DNA from: Aldehydirespirator sp965200005
GTDB lineage: Bacteria; Actinomycetota; Acidimicrobiia; Acidimicrobiales; Aldehydirespiratoraceae
Length of the DNA stretch: 64,000 nucleotides
Direction: 5' to 3'
Assembly: GCA_965200005.1 (NCBI GenBank)
Contig: OZ241331.1
Location: forward strand, 2,232,001 to 2,296,000
Shown here one piece after another: positions 1-7,403 of the stretch. The number at the start of each line of letters is the position of its first letter. The stretch's first letter is position 1. The translations under genes were made by a program, and so were the position numbers. The notes below the pieces were generated by a model that did not search any database, was not told the DNA's origin, and saw nothing but the letters and a program-made list of their open reading frames with translations.

Positions 1-61
1 GTCAGCCTGCGCACCTGCTGCCCTGGCGAGTGGGTCGCATCCCTCTGTTGCTCCTGAGCGC

Positions 62-81
62 CGCGGGGTTACTGCCCCGCG
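62..81. terminator. GC-rich hairpin upstream of DUF4193 gene
   Basis: A perfect 7-bp stem (CGCGGGG / CCCCGCG) closes on the loop TTACTG. No T-run follows, so it is not a classical intrinsic terminator. It may end an upstream transcript from outside the window, or lie in a leader. Confidence 0.35.
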
Positions 82-105
82 TGAGGGAGCTTCTACTTAG
101 TGTAT

Positions 106-133
106 TTGCGGATCTGTGCAGCGTGTCTATAGT
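106..133 (+). promoter_or_regulatory. candidate sigma-70 promoter for DUF4193 gene
   Basis: TTGCGG (106-111) and TATAGT (128-133) are 16 bp apart. The predicted start near 140 gives a leader of about 40 nt before the ATG at 179. This is a match by eye only. Confidence 0.4.
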
Positions 134-178
134 CCGCCGCACCGGATGGTTGGCGTCTAACTGGAGGACGTAGCGAGC

Positions 179-595
179 ATGGCCTCACAACAAACATCAG
201 ACCAAGGTTCCAGCGACTCGGAAGACACCGAGGCTTCCAAGGTCATTGACGTTGTCGACGACACCGAAGATGACGAGGACGATGTCGCAGCACCCGATGA
301 GGAAGAGGACGAAGAAGACGACGACGATGAGGATGTCCACCCGAGCGATGTTGAAGCTGACCTTGAGGAGATCCTGCGAGATCGCATGGCTGCCGGTGAT
401 GACGACGAAGACGATGAGACTCCTATTGTCTCGCCGGCCAAGGCTCGAGCTGTGGCACCGCCACGTTCTGGTGAGTGGACTTGCACTCAGTGCTTCTTGA
501 TTGTGAGCGTGACCCAGTTTGGTTCTCGTTCAGATCCGATGTGCCCCTCGGGTGAGGATCCGTGTGAGTCAATGGAGCGGGTTCGCAACTACTGA
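179..595 (+). CDS. DUF4193 family acidic protein
   Basis: A 138-residue protein with a very acidic, low-complexity first half (Asp/Glu runs at roughly residues 25-60). A DVEADLEEILRDRM helix follows at about 57-71, and the C-terminal third carries CTQC and a later Cys pair, as in actinobacterial DUF4193 proteins, which are thought to hold a small metal site. The family has no settled function. The start is well supported: GGAGG lies at 163-167, 11 bp before the ATG, with a promoter-like element further upstream. In many actinobacteria DUF4193 genes sit near dut; here the neighbour is a GNAT acetyltransferase. The second Cys pair is spaced more widely than usual and ends in GEDPCESM. Confidence 0.8.
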   Translation: MASQQTSDQGSSDSEDTEASKVIDVVDDTEDDEDDVAAPDEEEDEEDDDDEDVHPSDVEADLEEILRDRMAAGDDDEDDETPIVSPAKARAVAPPRSGEWTCTQCFLIVSVTQFGSRSDPMCPSGEDPCESMERVRNY

Positions 596-676
596 ACCAC
601 GGCAACGAGCAATACGGCTACTACGGCGCGGCTTTGTCACCGGAGGGCGCTGACAGACAATGGAGGTGGTTGCGCT

Positions 677-1201
677 GTGACCGTGTCGGATAGGCGCGAT
701 GGTGCCGGGATCGTCATCGACGAGGGTGCCAGACGGGCCGATGCTGGCGACCTCGAAGATGTCTGTGAGTTGGCGGTTCAGGCAGTTGCAGAGTTGACAC
801 CACGTCGGGGTGGGTCAATCTGGTCGCGCCTGGAAGGTCGACGCAAGCCGCTGTTGCGGAGCTTGCATGATGACCTTGAGGGATCGGTGTCGCACCTCGT
901 GGTTGGCACGATCGACGGGGTGATCGTGGGTTACGGCTGCGTGCGGCTCGTTGAACTGCATGACGGGTCGCACCTGGGTCGGATCAGTGACATCTATGTG
1001 ACACCCCAAGCTCGCGGCGTCGGTGTCGGCGAGGCGGTTATGGGCTTGCTCATTGACTGGGCGCTGGAGCGGGGATGCATCGGTGTGGACAGCCTGGCTT
1101 TACCTGGTGATCGACACACGAAGAACTTCTTTGAGACGTTTGGTCTTGTGGCGCGCTCGATCACGGTTCATCGCTCACTTGAGACCGCTGATAGCGACTG
1201 A
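677..1201 (+). CDS. GNAT family N-acetyltransferase
   Basis: A 174-residue GNAT protein. The acetyl-CoA binding motif A is visible around residues 103-123 (PQARGVGVGEAVMG), preceded by the strand ISDIYVT and followed by the C-terminal FFETFGL segment typical of the fold. The family transfers acetyl from acetyl-CoA to an amine; the substrate cannot be read from the sequence. The start is the GTG at 677, with GGAGGT at 662-667. The NUDIX gene begins 15 bp after the stop, so the two are probably co-transcribed. Confidence 0.85.
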   Translation: MTVSDRRDGAGIVIDEGARRADAGDLEDVCELAVQAVAELTPRRGGSIWSRLEGRRKPLLRSLHDDLEGSVSHLVVGTIDGVIVGYGCVRLVELHDGSHLGRISDIYVTPQARGVGVGEAVMGLLIDWALERGCIGVDSLALPGDRHTKNFFETFGLVARSITVHRSLETADSD

Positions 1202-1215
1202 TCGGGTGCGTCTAG

Positions 1216-1623
1216 TTGATCTTTAGGGTCGAGGTCGCGGTCGGTGCAATCGTCGTAAGCGACGGGCGGCTGTTGCTGGTTCGCCGGGGCCAGGAGCCCG
1301 GCATGGGGGAGTGGTCAATACCTGGCGGCAAGGTCGAGCCTGGCGAGACCCTCGCCGAAGCTGTTGTGCGAGAACTTCGTGAAGAGACCGGCCTGGAAGG
1401 TATCTGTGGGCGTTTCGTCGACTGGGTGGAGCGCATCGGCGAGTACAGCCACTTTGTGATCTTGGACTTTGAGGTGCTCGTTAGTGGTGACTCGCAGCCG
1501 GTTGCGGGTGATGATGCAGCCGAGGCGCGCTGGTGGCCACTGCAAGAAGTGGCGACGCTTGATCTGGTTGACGGTCTAGCGGAGTTCCTTCACGACCACG
1601 AGATCATCACCACGATCGTGTAG
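1216..1623 (+). CDS. NUDIX hydrolase (MutT-like)
   Basis: 135 residues with a full NUDIX box at residues 38-60 (GKVEPGET...RELREETGL), fitting G-x5-E-x7-REUxEExGU, so the metal-binding glutamates are present. Family members hydrolyse nucleoside diphosphates linked to another moiety. The short single-domain form resembles MutT/ADP-ribose pyrophosphatase-type housecleaning enzymes, but the substrate is not assignable. The only workable start is a TTG at 1216; no ATG or GTG precedes the first conserved strand. It lies directly behind the GNAT gene and converges on the crotonase gene 11 bp away. Confidence 0.88.
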   Translation: MIFRVEVAVGAIVVSDGRLLLVRRGQEPGMGEWSIPGGKVEPGETLAEAVVRELREETGLEGICGRFVDWVERIGEYSHFVILDFEVLVSGDSQPVAGDDAAEARWWPLQEVATLDLVDGLAEFLHDHEIITTIV

Positions 1624-1634
1624 GGCGAGCAGTT

Positions 1635-2396
1635 TCAGCGTGCCTTCCAGACGGGTGCTCGCTTTTCTATGAAGGCCCTCGGGCCTTCCTGAAAGTCCTC
1701 GGTGTGACGTAGCGCCATCTGTGCATGTCCCGCCGAGCGCATGGCTTCTTTGTCGGACTGCGTGAGCCCCTCGAGGACCAGCCGACGCGACTCACGCACG
1801 GCGAGTGGGCCGTTGGCGTTGATCCTTGCAGCGAGTCTCATCGCTGCGTCCAGTGCCTCGCCCGGTTCGCACAACTCGTTGATCAACCCGAAGTGAGCGG
1901 CACGCTCTGCGCTAATCGGGTCACCTGTGAGGATGATCTCCATCGCCACAGCAAGCGGCAGGGCGCGGGGTAGGCGGGTCAGACCCCCGGCCGCTGCGAG
2001 CAGTGAACGCTTGACCTCAGGCAGACCGAAGCGTGCGTTGCTTGAAGTCACCCGCAAATCACACGACAACGCAATCTCGGTGCCACCTGCCAGAGCCGGG
2101 CCGTCAATGGCCGCGATCAGCGGTTTGACCCGTTCGCGCATGGCGATCCCACCAAAGCCGCCGCGCTTGGTCGACAGCTCTGCGAAACGTCCAGCGGCGA
2201 TCTCTTTGAGATCAGCACCAGCACAGAACACCGGACCGGCATGGGTGAGCACTCCAAGCCACAGCGAATCGTCGGCCTCGAGGCGATCGATAGCGTCCTC
2301 CAAGCCACGGGCAACAACGCCGTTAACGGCGTTACGAGCCTCTGGGCGGTTCAGCGTGATGAGGGCAACCTTGCCGTCGGTCTCAAACTCAATCAT
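1635..2396 (-). CDS. enoyl-CoA hydratase/isomerase (crotonase) family protein
   Basis: 253 residues with the crotonase fold. The oxyanion-hole segment AGADLKEIAA lies near residue 60 and the second conserved block GPALAGGTEIALSCDL near 102-117, followed by FGLPEVKRSL. Family members hydrate, isomerise or hydrolyse acyl-CoA esters, usually in fatty-acid or aromatic acid degradation. One catalytic Glu position is held by PEVKRSL, but the family is too broad to fix the reaction. The ATG at 2396 has GGGGAGAG just upstream. It is a monocistronic gene converging on the NUDIX gene. Confidence 0.85.
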   Translation of the reverse strand: MIEFETDGKVALITLNRPEARNAVNGVVARGLEDAIDRLEADDSLWLGVLTHAGPVFCAGADLKEIAAGRFAELSTKRGGFGGIAMRERVKPLIAAIDGPALAGGTEIALSCDLRVTSSNARFGLPEVKRSLLAAAGGLTRLPRALPLAVAMEIILTGDPISAERAAHFGLINELCEPGEALDAAMRLAARINANGPLAVRESRRLVLEGLTQSDKEAMRSAGHAQMALRHTEDFQEGPRAFIEKRAPVWKAR

Positions 2397-2640
2397 CGAT
2401 GCTCTCCCCAGTAGGCCTTAGTTGTGAGGTCAAGCTAGCGACTGACGTCCGCCCGATCCTACGAATTGCTCACGCTCTAGTTCGAGATCTACCGGTCCCT
2501 CGTGGGTTCGTAGTGGTGGCTAGGTGTGTCATACCTTGATGCCATCATCGTCCACATGAGCAAGGCGTGCGATCTGGTGAACACAGGAACCTCGATGCGC
2601 GGGCGCATCCGCGCGCTGCTAGCCAACACTTGCAAAAGAA

Positions 2641-2663
2641 GGCGACTACTTACCTAGCTAGCC
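2641..2663 (+). repeat. divergent third copy of the 27-bp terminal repeat
   Basis: GGCGACTACTTAC followed at the right distance by TAGCC matches the terminal inverted repeats found at 4921-4947 and 5272-5298; about 18 of 23 positions agree with the right-hand copy. It lies in the 308-bp gap (2397-2704) between the crotonase gene and the truncated methyltransferase. That gap otherwise holds only an ATGCGC-GG-GCGCAT palindrome at 2595-2608. Its orientation is that of a left end. Confidence 0.45.
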
Positions 2664-2704
2664 AACTCAGCCAAACGCCACCGACAAGTCACTCACGCCC
2701 CCTA

Positions 2705-3706
2705 CTACGTCTTGTCCAACGCGAGTTGACCTTCCAATGTCTCAGTCTTGGGTAGTTTCACCGACTCTGATCTACCGCCTAGTTTGGTAATGTTCGGTAG
2801 ATACGTTGGCAAGTCCGGCAACGCGAGCAGTTCGTCTATTGACATGAACTGAACCTTTGGAGGGTCACCAAGGTATTCCGTAAGTCGAACTTTACTTGCG
2901 TTGCGCTCAAACGTGGTGCGGTACTCGTCGAAAGCTACTAGCACTGCTGCGACGGCACCGGGCACGTCTTCTATAACTTGTGTGAGCGCACGGACAGCAT
3001 CGGGCGTCACTTTTCCTGATTTGACTTGAACCACTGCGTATTTTTCGCCGATTTTGCCCTCTGCGGTTGTGACCGCTTTCTTCGCTATCGGAAAGAAACG
3101 AAGCAACCCGTCAACACCACCATCAGCACCAGGTTCACCCGGGTTGGACCTATGAATCATGTTGGCGGTGCCAAGCACACCACAAACCCATTTCTCGAAC
3201 TCGAACCTGCCAAACAGAGAACCCGTCGCCAGGGCACGCGCCTCTTCAACAGTTGTGGGCAAACCGAACACGTCGATATGGAAATCGTTCAGTTTGTCAA
3301 AGTTGCCCAACAACCTGTTCTTTACCAGACTCGCTGCGTATCGTGAAGTGTCGATACCGATCCAGCGTCTATTCAACTTCTCGGCAGCGTGCAGTGTTGT
3401 GCCACATCCACAGAAAGGGTCAAGTACTAAGTCGCCTCTGTTGCTGCTAGCAGTGATGATCCGTTCGAGAAGCGCTAAGGGTTTCTGAGTGGGGTAACCA
3501 AGACGTTCTTGAGAAGTTGATGCCTGTTGGAAAGACATGATGTCTGACCAAACATCTGTGAGAAGCACGCCCTTTGTCTGATCTAGATATTGCCGACGAC
3601 CACCAGGCCGGTCGTCTCGGTATTTGCCACGCTCATCTTGCTTGTTGAACCGTGCAACATATTCACGCTTATGAGGCAAGTCATGCTTGTATCCCATGTC
3701 ACTCAT
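2705..3706 (-). pseudogene. 5'-truncated beta-class DNA methyltransferase fused to Mrr-like nuclease domain
   Basis: About 333 residues remain. Near residues 70-95 is a methyltransferase motif X-like stretch (GYPTQKPLALLERI), then AdoMet motif I (DPFCGCGTTLHAAE) around 97-110 and GIDTS. The second half contains GADGGVDG and YAVVQVKSG, a PD-(D/E)xK layout of the Mrr type. In beta-class N4/N6 methyltransferases the catalytic DPPY/SPPY motif and recognition region precede motif X. Here an in-frame stop lies 18 bp upstream of the first ATG (3704-3706), so the catalytic half is missing. I infer a remnant of a fused restriction-modification enzyme, probably inactive as a methylase; the nuclease domain may be intact. 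The break adjoins the HicAB module, in keeping with rearrangement. Confidence 0.7.
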
Positions 3707-3940
3707 CAAACGCAGGAACCGTTAGCCCGGATCGGGGGAGCGGTGTGTGGTCGGCGAAGAGGCTGACAGGTCGCCGAGACCGTCGACAGGCCGACAGGGA
3801 AGACAAGCTAAGTCAAGCTCAGGTGAAACTCACCACGATCAACCCGTCAACGTCATGGGTCTTGAGCAGGAGCAGTTGTGGATCACTCGCGAGACTTGGA
3901 TTGCCGAATGCATGGCTACGGCTTAACATCAGCTTTAGTG

Positions 3941-4177
3941 ATGGTTCCGGTTTCCCAGCTTCCGGCCCTCAAATCACGCCAAGTGCTGAAGTTGCTGCTA
4001 AAGATCGGTTATCGACAGGAGCGGCAGCGAGGATCGCATCGCAAACTCGTTGCCGATGGGCGCAAGACCATCGTATTCGCATTTCATGATGGCGCTACGG
4101 TGCCACCTGCGGCCCTGCGTGTCATGCTTGTGAAACGGGCAGGATTGACAGATCGTGAAATCGCAGATTTACTCTGA
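3941..4177 (+). CDS. hicA: HicA-type mRNA interferase toxin
   Basis: 78 residues when started at the ATG at 3941; a GTG at 3938 is an alternative. The small double-stranded-RNA-binding-like HicA fold is recognisable: KSRQVLKLLLKIGY, then the hallmark GSHRK with the catalytic His (around residues 29-33), FAFHDG, and a C-terminal helix ending LTDREIADLL. HicA toxins cleave mRNA and are neutralised by HicB. The gene is followed 27 bp later by a HicB-like gene in the usual toxin-first order. The frame stays open further upstream, but the longer version adds 21 residues without family similarity. Confidence 0.75.
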   Translation: MVPVSQLPALKSRQVLKLLLKIGYRQERQRGSHRKLVADGRKTIVFAFHDGATVPPAALRVMLVKRAGLTDREIADLL

Positions 4178-4204
4178 CGACAGCACCCATTCGGAGGACG
4201 CAGT

Positions 4205-4486
4205 ATGCATGAAGTACGTATTCGCCTTAACTACGGTGAGGGAACGCTGTGGTGGGCCGAGAGCGACAATGGTTTCGTGGGTGGAGCAGACCGTTTGGCC
4301 GATCTGCGGCACGCTATTCTTGAGTGGGCCGAAGCAGAGGGCCTCACTGATGCGATCCACATGCGTCTCTTGGCGAACGAGCGTGCTGGGTACGAAGGGA
4401 TCAGCCCGGAAGTGTCGCCGAAACGTCCCCCGCTGACAATGGGACTAGACGCCGTGAGAGTTGAGCGCGTGTTGTCCCCTGCGTAA
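4205..4486 (+). CDS. hicB: HicB-like antitoxin
   Basis: 93 residues. The N-terminal half shows the HicB/DUF1902-like pattern: a strand with WWAESDNGFVGGA, then a helix LADLRHAILEWAEAEG, with no obvious DNA-binding domain. HicB proteins bind and mask HicA. The assignment rests on this weak pattern plus position directly after hicA. GGAGG at 4194-4198 supports the ATG at 4205. It is followed 9 bp later by the DUF6941 gene, so the three probably form one transcript. Confidence 0.6.
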   Translation: MHEVRIRLNYGEGTLWWAESDNGFVGGADRLADLRHAILEWAEAEGLTDAIHMRLLANERAGYEGISPEVSPKRPPLTMGLDAVRVERVLSPA

Positions 4487-4495
4487 GAGCCGGTC

Positions 4496-4915
4496 GTGAA
4501 GGTTCCCCTCGCCGCACTTTGCGACTTCGCCCAAGAACGCAATGGACTGTTGTCGATCATTTCAGCAGGCTTTAATCGAGTCTCATGTGATTCGTTCCCA
4601 TCTCACGCAGGCTTCATGTTGGCCTTGCACATTGAGTTGAGTCCAGTTGAAGCTCAACTTCCTCAAGAGGTTCGATGCCGTTTGGAGAATGCTGACGGTG
4701 CGATAGTTGACAGTGGACTGTTGGCCTTCCAGATCGATGAGATCGGGGCTGGTCACGACCCGGGCGAGATACTCCAACTACCGCTCGTTTACGACTGTAG
4801 GAACGTCGTGTTGCCAGAACCAGGCAGATATCAGGTTGTGATTGATCTCATGGTCGACGACGTCGAACCCGTTGTGCTTGCTTTCCGCGCTCTTGAACGG
4901 GGGAGTGAGGCATAG
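4496..4915 (+). CDS. DUF6941 family protein
   Basis: 139 residues starting at a GTG 9 bp after hicB. The opening LCDFAQERNGLLSIISAGFNR resembles the LCDxA...GKLSIxGxFDR signature of DUF6941 proteins, and the rest has the family beta-sandwich rhythm (FMLALHIELS, then LPEPGRYQVVIDLMVDD). No function is established for the family. Its place behind hicAB suggests cargo of the same accessory patch. The 27-bp terminal repeat of the next element begins 5 bp after its stop codon. Confidence 0.6.
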   Translation: MKVPLAALCDFAQERNGLLSIISAGFNRVSCDSFPSHAGFMLALHIELSPVEAQLPQEVRCRLENADGAIVDSGLLAFQIDEIGAGHDPGEILQLPLVYDCRNVVLPEPGRYQVVIDLMVDDVEPVVLAFRALERGSEA

Positions 4916-4920
4916 AACAG

Positions 4921-4947
4921 GGCGACTACTTGCGTGTTTAGTCGTGG
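4921..4947 (+). repeat. left terminal inverted repeat
   Basis: Begins GGCGACTACTTGCG and ends TAGTCGTGG. It is the inverse of 5272-5298 with three substitutions (positions 3, 12 and 22 of the repeat). It starts 5 bp after the DUF6941 stop codon. Confidence 0.7.
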
Positions 4948-5155
4948 TTGTCTGTCTGCGCATTTTGGGGTGTCGTATGGTTGGGTTTGGTGTCTGGGTG
5001 TGTGACCGCGGTTCGTGTTGCGACATTTCGCGAACTGTTGACCGCCTGGGGCGGCTGTGGCTTGCGTAGTTGGGTTAGGGGAGAGGCACGACCGTCGGCA
5101 TCCACTAGCGGGTTTGGCAAGACACAGACGCGCCATGCGTAGAGCGAACCTGGCT

Positions 5156-5199
5156 GTGATGTTGATCAGTGACTGCCTCGCATCACTGATCAACATCAC
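5156..5199. repeat. 17-bp perfect inverted repeat
   Basis: GTGATGTTGATCAGTGA at 5156-5172 and its exact complement at 5183-5199 flank a 10-nt loop. The stem is long but AT-balanced and no T-run follows, so it is not a standard terminator. It may be a structural part of the surrounding element. Confidence 0.65.
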
Positions 5200-5271
5200 C
5201 GACTGATAACCTCAAGTTCACTCAGTCAGCCAACGAGGGCAGCTGCCCGAGCCTTCAGCCGGCAGCGTTCT

Positions 5272-5298
5272 CCACGGCTAAACACGTAAGTAGTCACC
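5272..5298 (-). repeat. right terminal inverted repeat
   Basis: Read on the minus strand it begins GGTGACTACTTACG and ends TAGCCGTGG, pairing with 4921-4947. It ends 17 bp before the ATG of the SLH protease, so it may have replaced or reshaped that gene's leader; no good ribosome binding site is visible there. Confidence 0.7.
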
Positions 5299-5315
5299 AA
5301 AAGAATCCCTCTGTC

Positions 5316-7265
5316 ATGTCCTCAAAGAGAACCAACCGACACACACCATCTATCAAGCCTCAGCGAGCGACGAGAAACATCATCTGGCTCACACTCAGCT
5401 TCTCACTAGGTTTCGGTTCGGTTGCGCTCGCCGACTTCACTCTGCCAGCAACCAAGCCCGACCCGCTAGAAGCCGTCGGTCATCGCAACTACTTCAACTA
5501 TTACTCATCGCGGCATGGCGATATCACTTCTGACCGTTGGATCGTGTTCGTTTGTAGCGTGTGGGACACCGAAAATCAGCCTCGCTTGGCTGATCCGACC
5601 TGGGGCTGGGTGAGCCCTGAGGAATACGCGCAGATGTTCGCCGAACATGCGATCCCGTTCTTTGAGTGGGTGTCGCGTGGCCGCTATCGCCCTGAGTTCG
5701 TGCCGGGACAGGCTATTGATGTACGCATCGGCACGGGTGACGGCACCGAACACGCTGCCAAGATGTGTGAACAGGAAGCAGAGCAGGCGTTCTATGACAC
5801 GAACGACGCGCCTGATGTTCACGGTGCAATGATAGTACTGCAAACTACATGTGGTGATGATATCTGTGGGAAGGGTAGCGCTGGCGCCATCTCAGCGTCA
5901 ATGTGTGTCAGCAGCAATGTTACTGACTGCGAACAACAGTATTCTGTGATACTCGGAGAACCCGCACCAGACCTCGACTGGCGCATCAGGCCATCGGGCG
6001 ACGGCAGATTTCCATGGAATGAGCGCAGTGTTTGGGTGGCAGGCCATAACGACCTGTTGGTTTCAACCGTCATCCACGAACTGGGTCACGCGCTGGGTTG
6101 GCCGCATAGCTTCAGCGGTGAAACCCAGAACGAGTACGACAACGGCATGGACTTCATGTCTGGCGCTCTCACCGTTGAAGAAGTATGGGGGCAAGCGCCC
6201 CATGTGGCGACCCACGTCTACAACCTCTACACGGCTGGTTGGCTGCATCCCCACAGTGAAGTTGCCGTCAACACTTCCACCTCAGGCAGCCTCTCGCATC
6301 AGCTGTGCGACGCGTACACCGGTGACCACAACTGTCTCAAGATGCTGGTTCTGTCGTCCGGTGAGGATGGCCGGTTCGAGGTTCTCGGAGCCAGAATAAG
6401 AGACGGATACGACAGTGGAATATTACAAGAAGGCGTCGAACGATACTGGATTGAACAAACCCCTTACTCCTGTCATGATGAGGTGGACTCCTTCGGCACC
6501 AAGCTCTGCAATACAACAACACGAATCAGACAGGCAGTCCACGAACCTGAGACTCTCACTGTGCGAAAGACGCTCAACGAGAACCGATACATCGATTACA
6601 CGGAGCATGTCTCCACGGCGCACACCTACACGCCAGGCGAATCATTTGAGTCGAACGGACGCACAGTAACCATCGGCGAACGACAGGGCGATTCGTTTCT
6701 TGTCACCGTCGTTGGCGCCGAACCGCACGAAGGACGTTTCGTTGATGACGACACCAATCCTCATGAGTCAGCCATCGAAGAACTCGCGGACTGGGGAATC
6801 ACCCAAGGCTGCGCACCAACTTTGTATTGCCCTGACGGGTCAGTAACCAGAGCGCAGATGGCAGCCTTTCTGATTCGCGCCGTCGGAGCAGAGGACGATG
6901 ACGAGGGCATGGCCGCGTTCAATGACGTTCCCGCAGACGCTTGGTTCGCGAAGTACGTCAGCCAACTTTGGGAGCTTGAAATCACAAGGGGTTACGGTGA
7001 CGGAACGTTCCGTCCTGATGTTGTCGTATCCCGAGCGCAAATGGCGACCTTCCTGGCACGTGCCTTCGATGTAGACCTCAGCGAGGCACTGTCGGGAAGG
7101 TTCGCGGATGTGGCGGACAACAACGTTCACGCTTCGGCCATAGAGACGCTGAGCGCGCAGGGGATTATCGAAGGATGCGATGTAGAGGGGCGACAGTTTT
7201 GCCCCGACACTGCATTGCGTCGTGACGAGATGGCATCATGGATGACTGCATTGATGAGGAGCTAA
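5316..7265 (+). CDS. secreted zinc metalloprotease with C-terminal SLH repeats
   Basis: 649 residues. A basic N-terminus is followed by a hydrophobic stretch (about 20-40, ending SVALA), fitting Sec export. The zinc motif HELGHALGWPH is at about residues 254-264, a HExxHxxGxxH metzincin-type signature, so the catalytic Glu and three His ligands are all present. Three S-layer homology repeats occupy roughly 480-649, each with the LADWGIT...CPDGSVTRAQMA pattern; they anchor proteins to the cell envelope. I infer an exported, wall-associated protease. Cys residues are frequent in the central domain, suggesting disulphides. The ATG at 5316 lacks a clear ribosome binding site because the MITE-like element ends 17 bp upstream. 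Confidence 0.82.
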   Translation: MSSKRTNRHTPSIKPQRATRNIIWLTLSFSLGFGSVALADFTLPATKPDPLEAVGHRNYFNYYSSRHGDITSDRWIVFVCSVWDTENQPRLADPTWGWVSPEEYAQMFAEHAIPFFEWVSRGRYRPEFVPGQAIDVRIGTGDGTEHAAKMCEQEAEQAFYDTNDAPDVHGAMIVLQTTCGDDICGKGSAGAISASMCVSSNVTDCEQQYSVILGEPAPDLDWRIRPSGDGRFPWNERSVWVAGHNDLLVSTVIHELGHALGWPHSFSGETQNEYDNGMDFMSGALTVEEVWGQAPHVATHVYNLYTAGWLHPHSEVAVNTSTSGSLSHQLCDAYTGDHNCLKMLVLSSGEDGRFEVLGARIRDGYDSGILQEGVERYWIEQTPYSCHDEVDSFGTKLCNTTTRIRQAVHEPETLTVRKTLNENRYIDYTEHVSTAHTYTPGESFESNGRTVTIGERQGDSFLVTVVGAEPHEGRFVDDDTNPHESAIEELADWGITQGCAPTLYCPDGSVTRAQMAAFLIRAVGAEDDDEGMAAFNDVPADAWFAKYVSQLWELEITRGYGDGTFRPDVVVSRAQMATFLARAFDVDLSEALSGRFADVADNNVHASAIETLSAQGIIEGCDVEGRQFCPDTALRRDEMASWMTALMRS

Positions 7266-7303
7266 AGGCAAGACGTTAGGGCGTTCCTATCCCTGGTTTG
7301 ACA

Positions 7304-7331
7304 CGATCACAATTCGCACATGATGTGATCG
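7304..7331 (+). terminator. hairpin downstream of SLH protease
   Basis: CGATCACA (7304-7311) pairs with TGTGATCG (7324-7331) around a 12-nt loop, 38 bp after the protease stop. No T-run follows. It could be a transcription end or an operator-like dyad. Confidence 0.3.
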
Positions 7332-7403
7332 ACACCTGAGTTAGATGTCGGAGGGTTGGCAGCCGAGCTGCTCTAGTTTTTTGAGATCTAGGGAGCCGTT
7401 ACC

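Larger units (their letters stand above)
4921..5298. mobile_element. MITE-like element with 27-bp terminal inverted repeats
   Basis: The 378-bp stretch is bounded by inverted copies of GGYGACTACTTRCGTGTTTAGYCGTGG (24 of 27 positions identical). It has no convincing coding sequence; weak open frames on both strands have no recognisable domain. Inside are a 17-bp perfect inverted repeat (5156-5199) and the palindrome GGGCAGCTGCCC (5237-5248). I see no clear target-site duplication. A non-autonomous miniature element or an IS remnant is the simplest reading. It fills the whole gap between the DUF6941 gene and the SLH protease gene, with its right end 17 bp before the protease ATG. Confidence 0.6.

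Noticed and set aside
157..486. Long Ser-rich open frame on the minus strand
   Set aside because: It is the complement of the Asp/Glu codon runs of the DUF4193 gene and has no start signals.
2595..2614. ATGCGC-GG-GCGCAT palindrome overlapping a second short stem
   Set aside because: Could be structural, but it has no T-run and no partner gene; common in GC-rich spacers.
4831..5199. Minus-strand open frame inside the MITE-like element as a transposase remnant
   Set aside because: No DDE or other transposase motif, and it runs into the DUF6941 gene.
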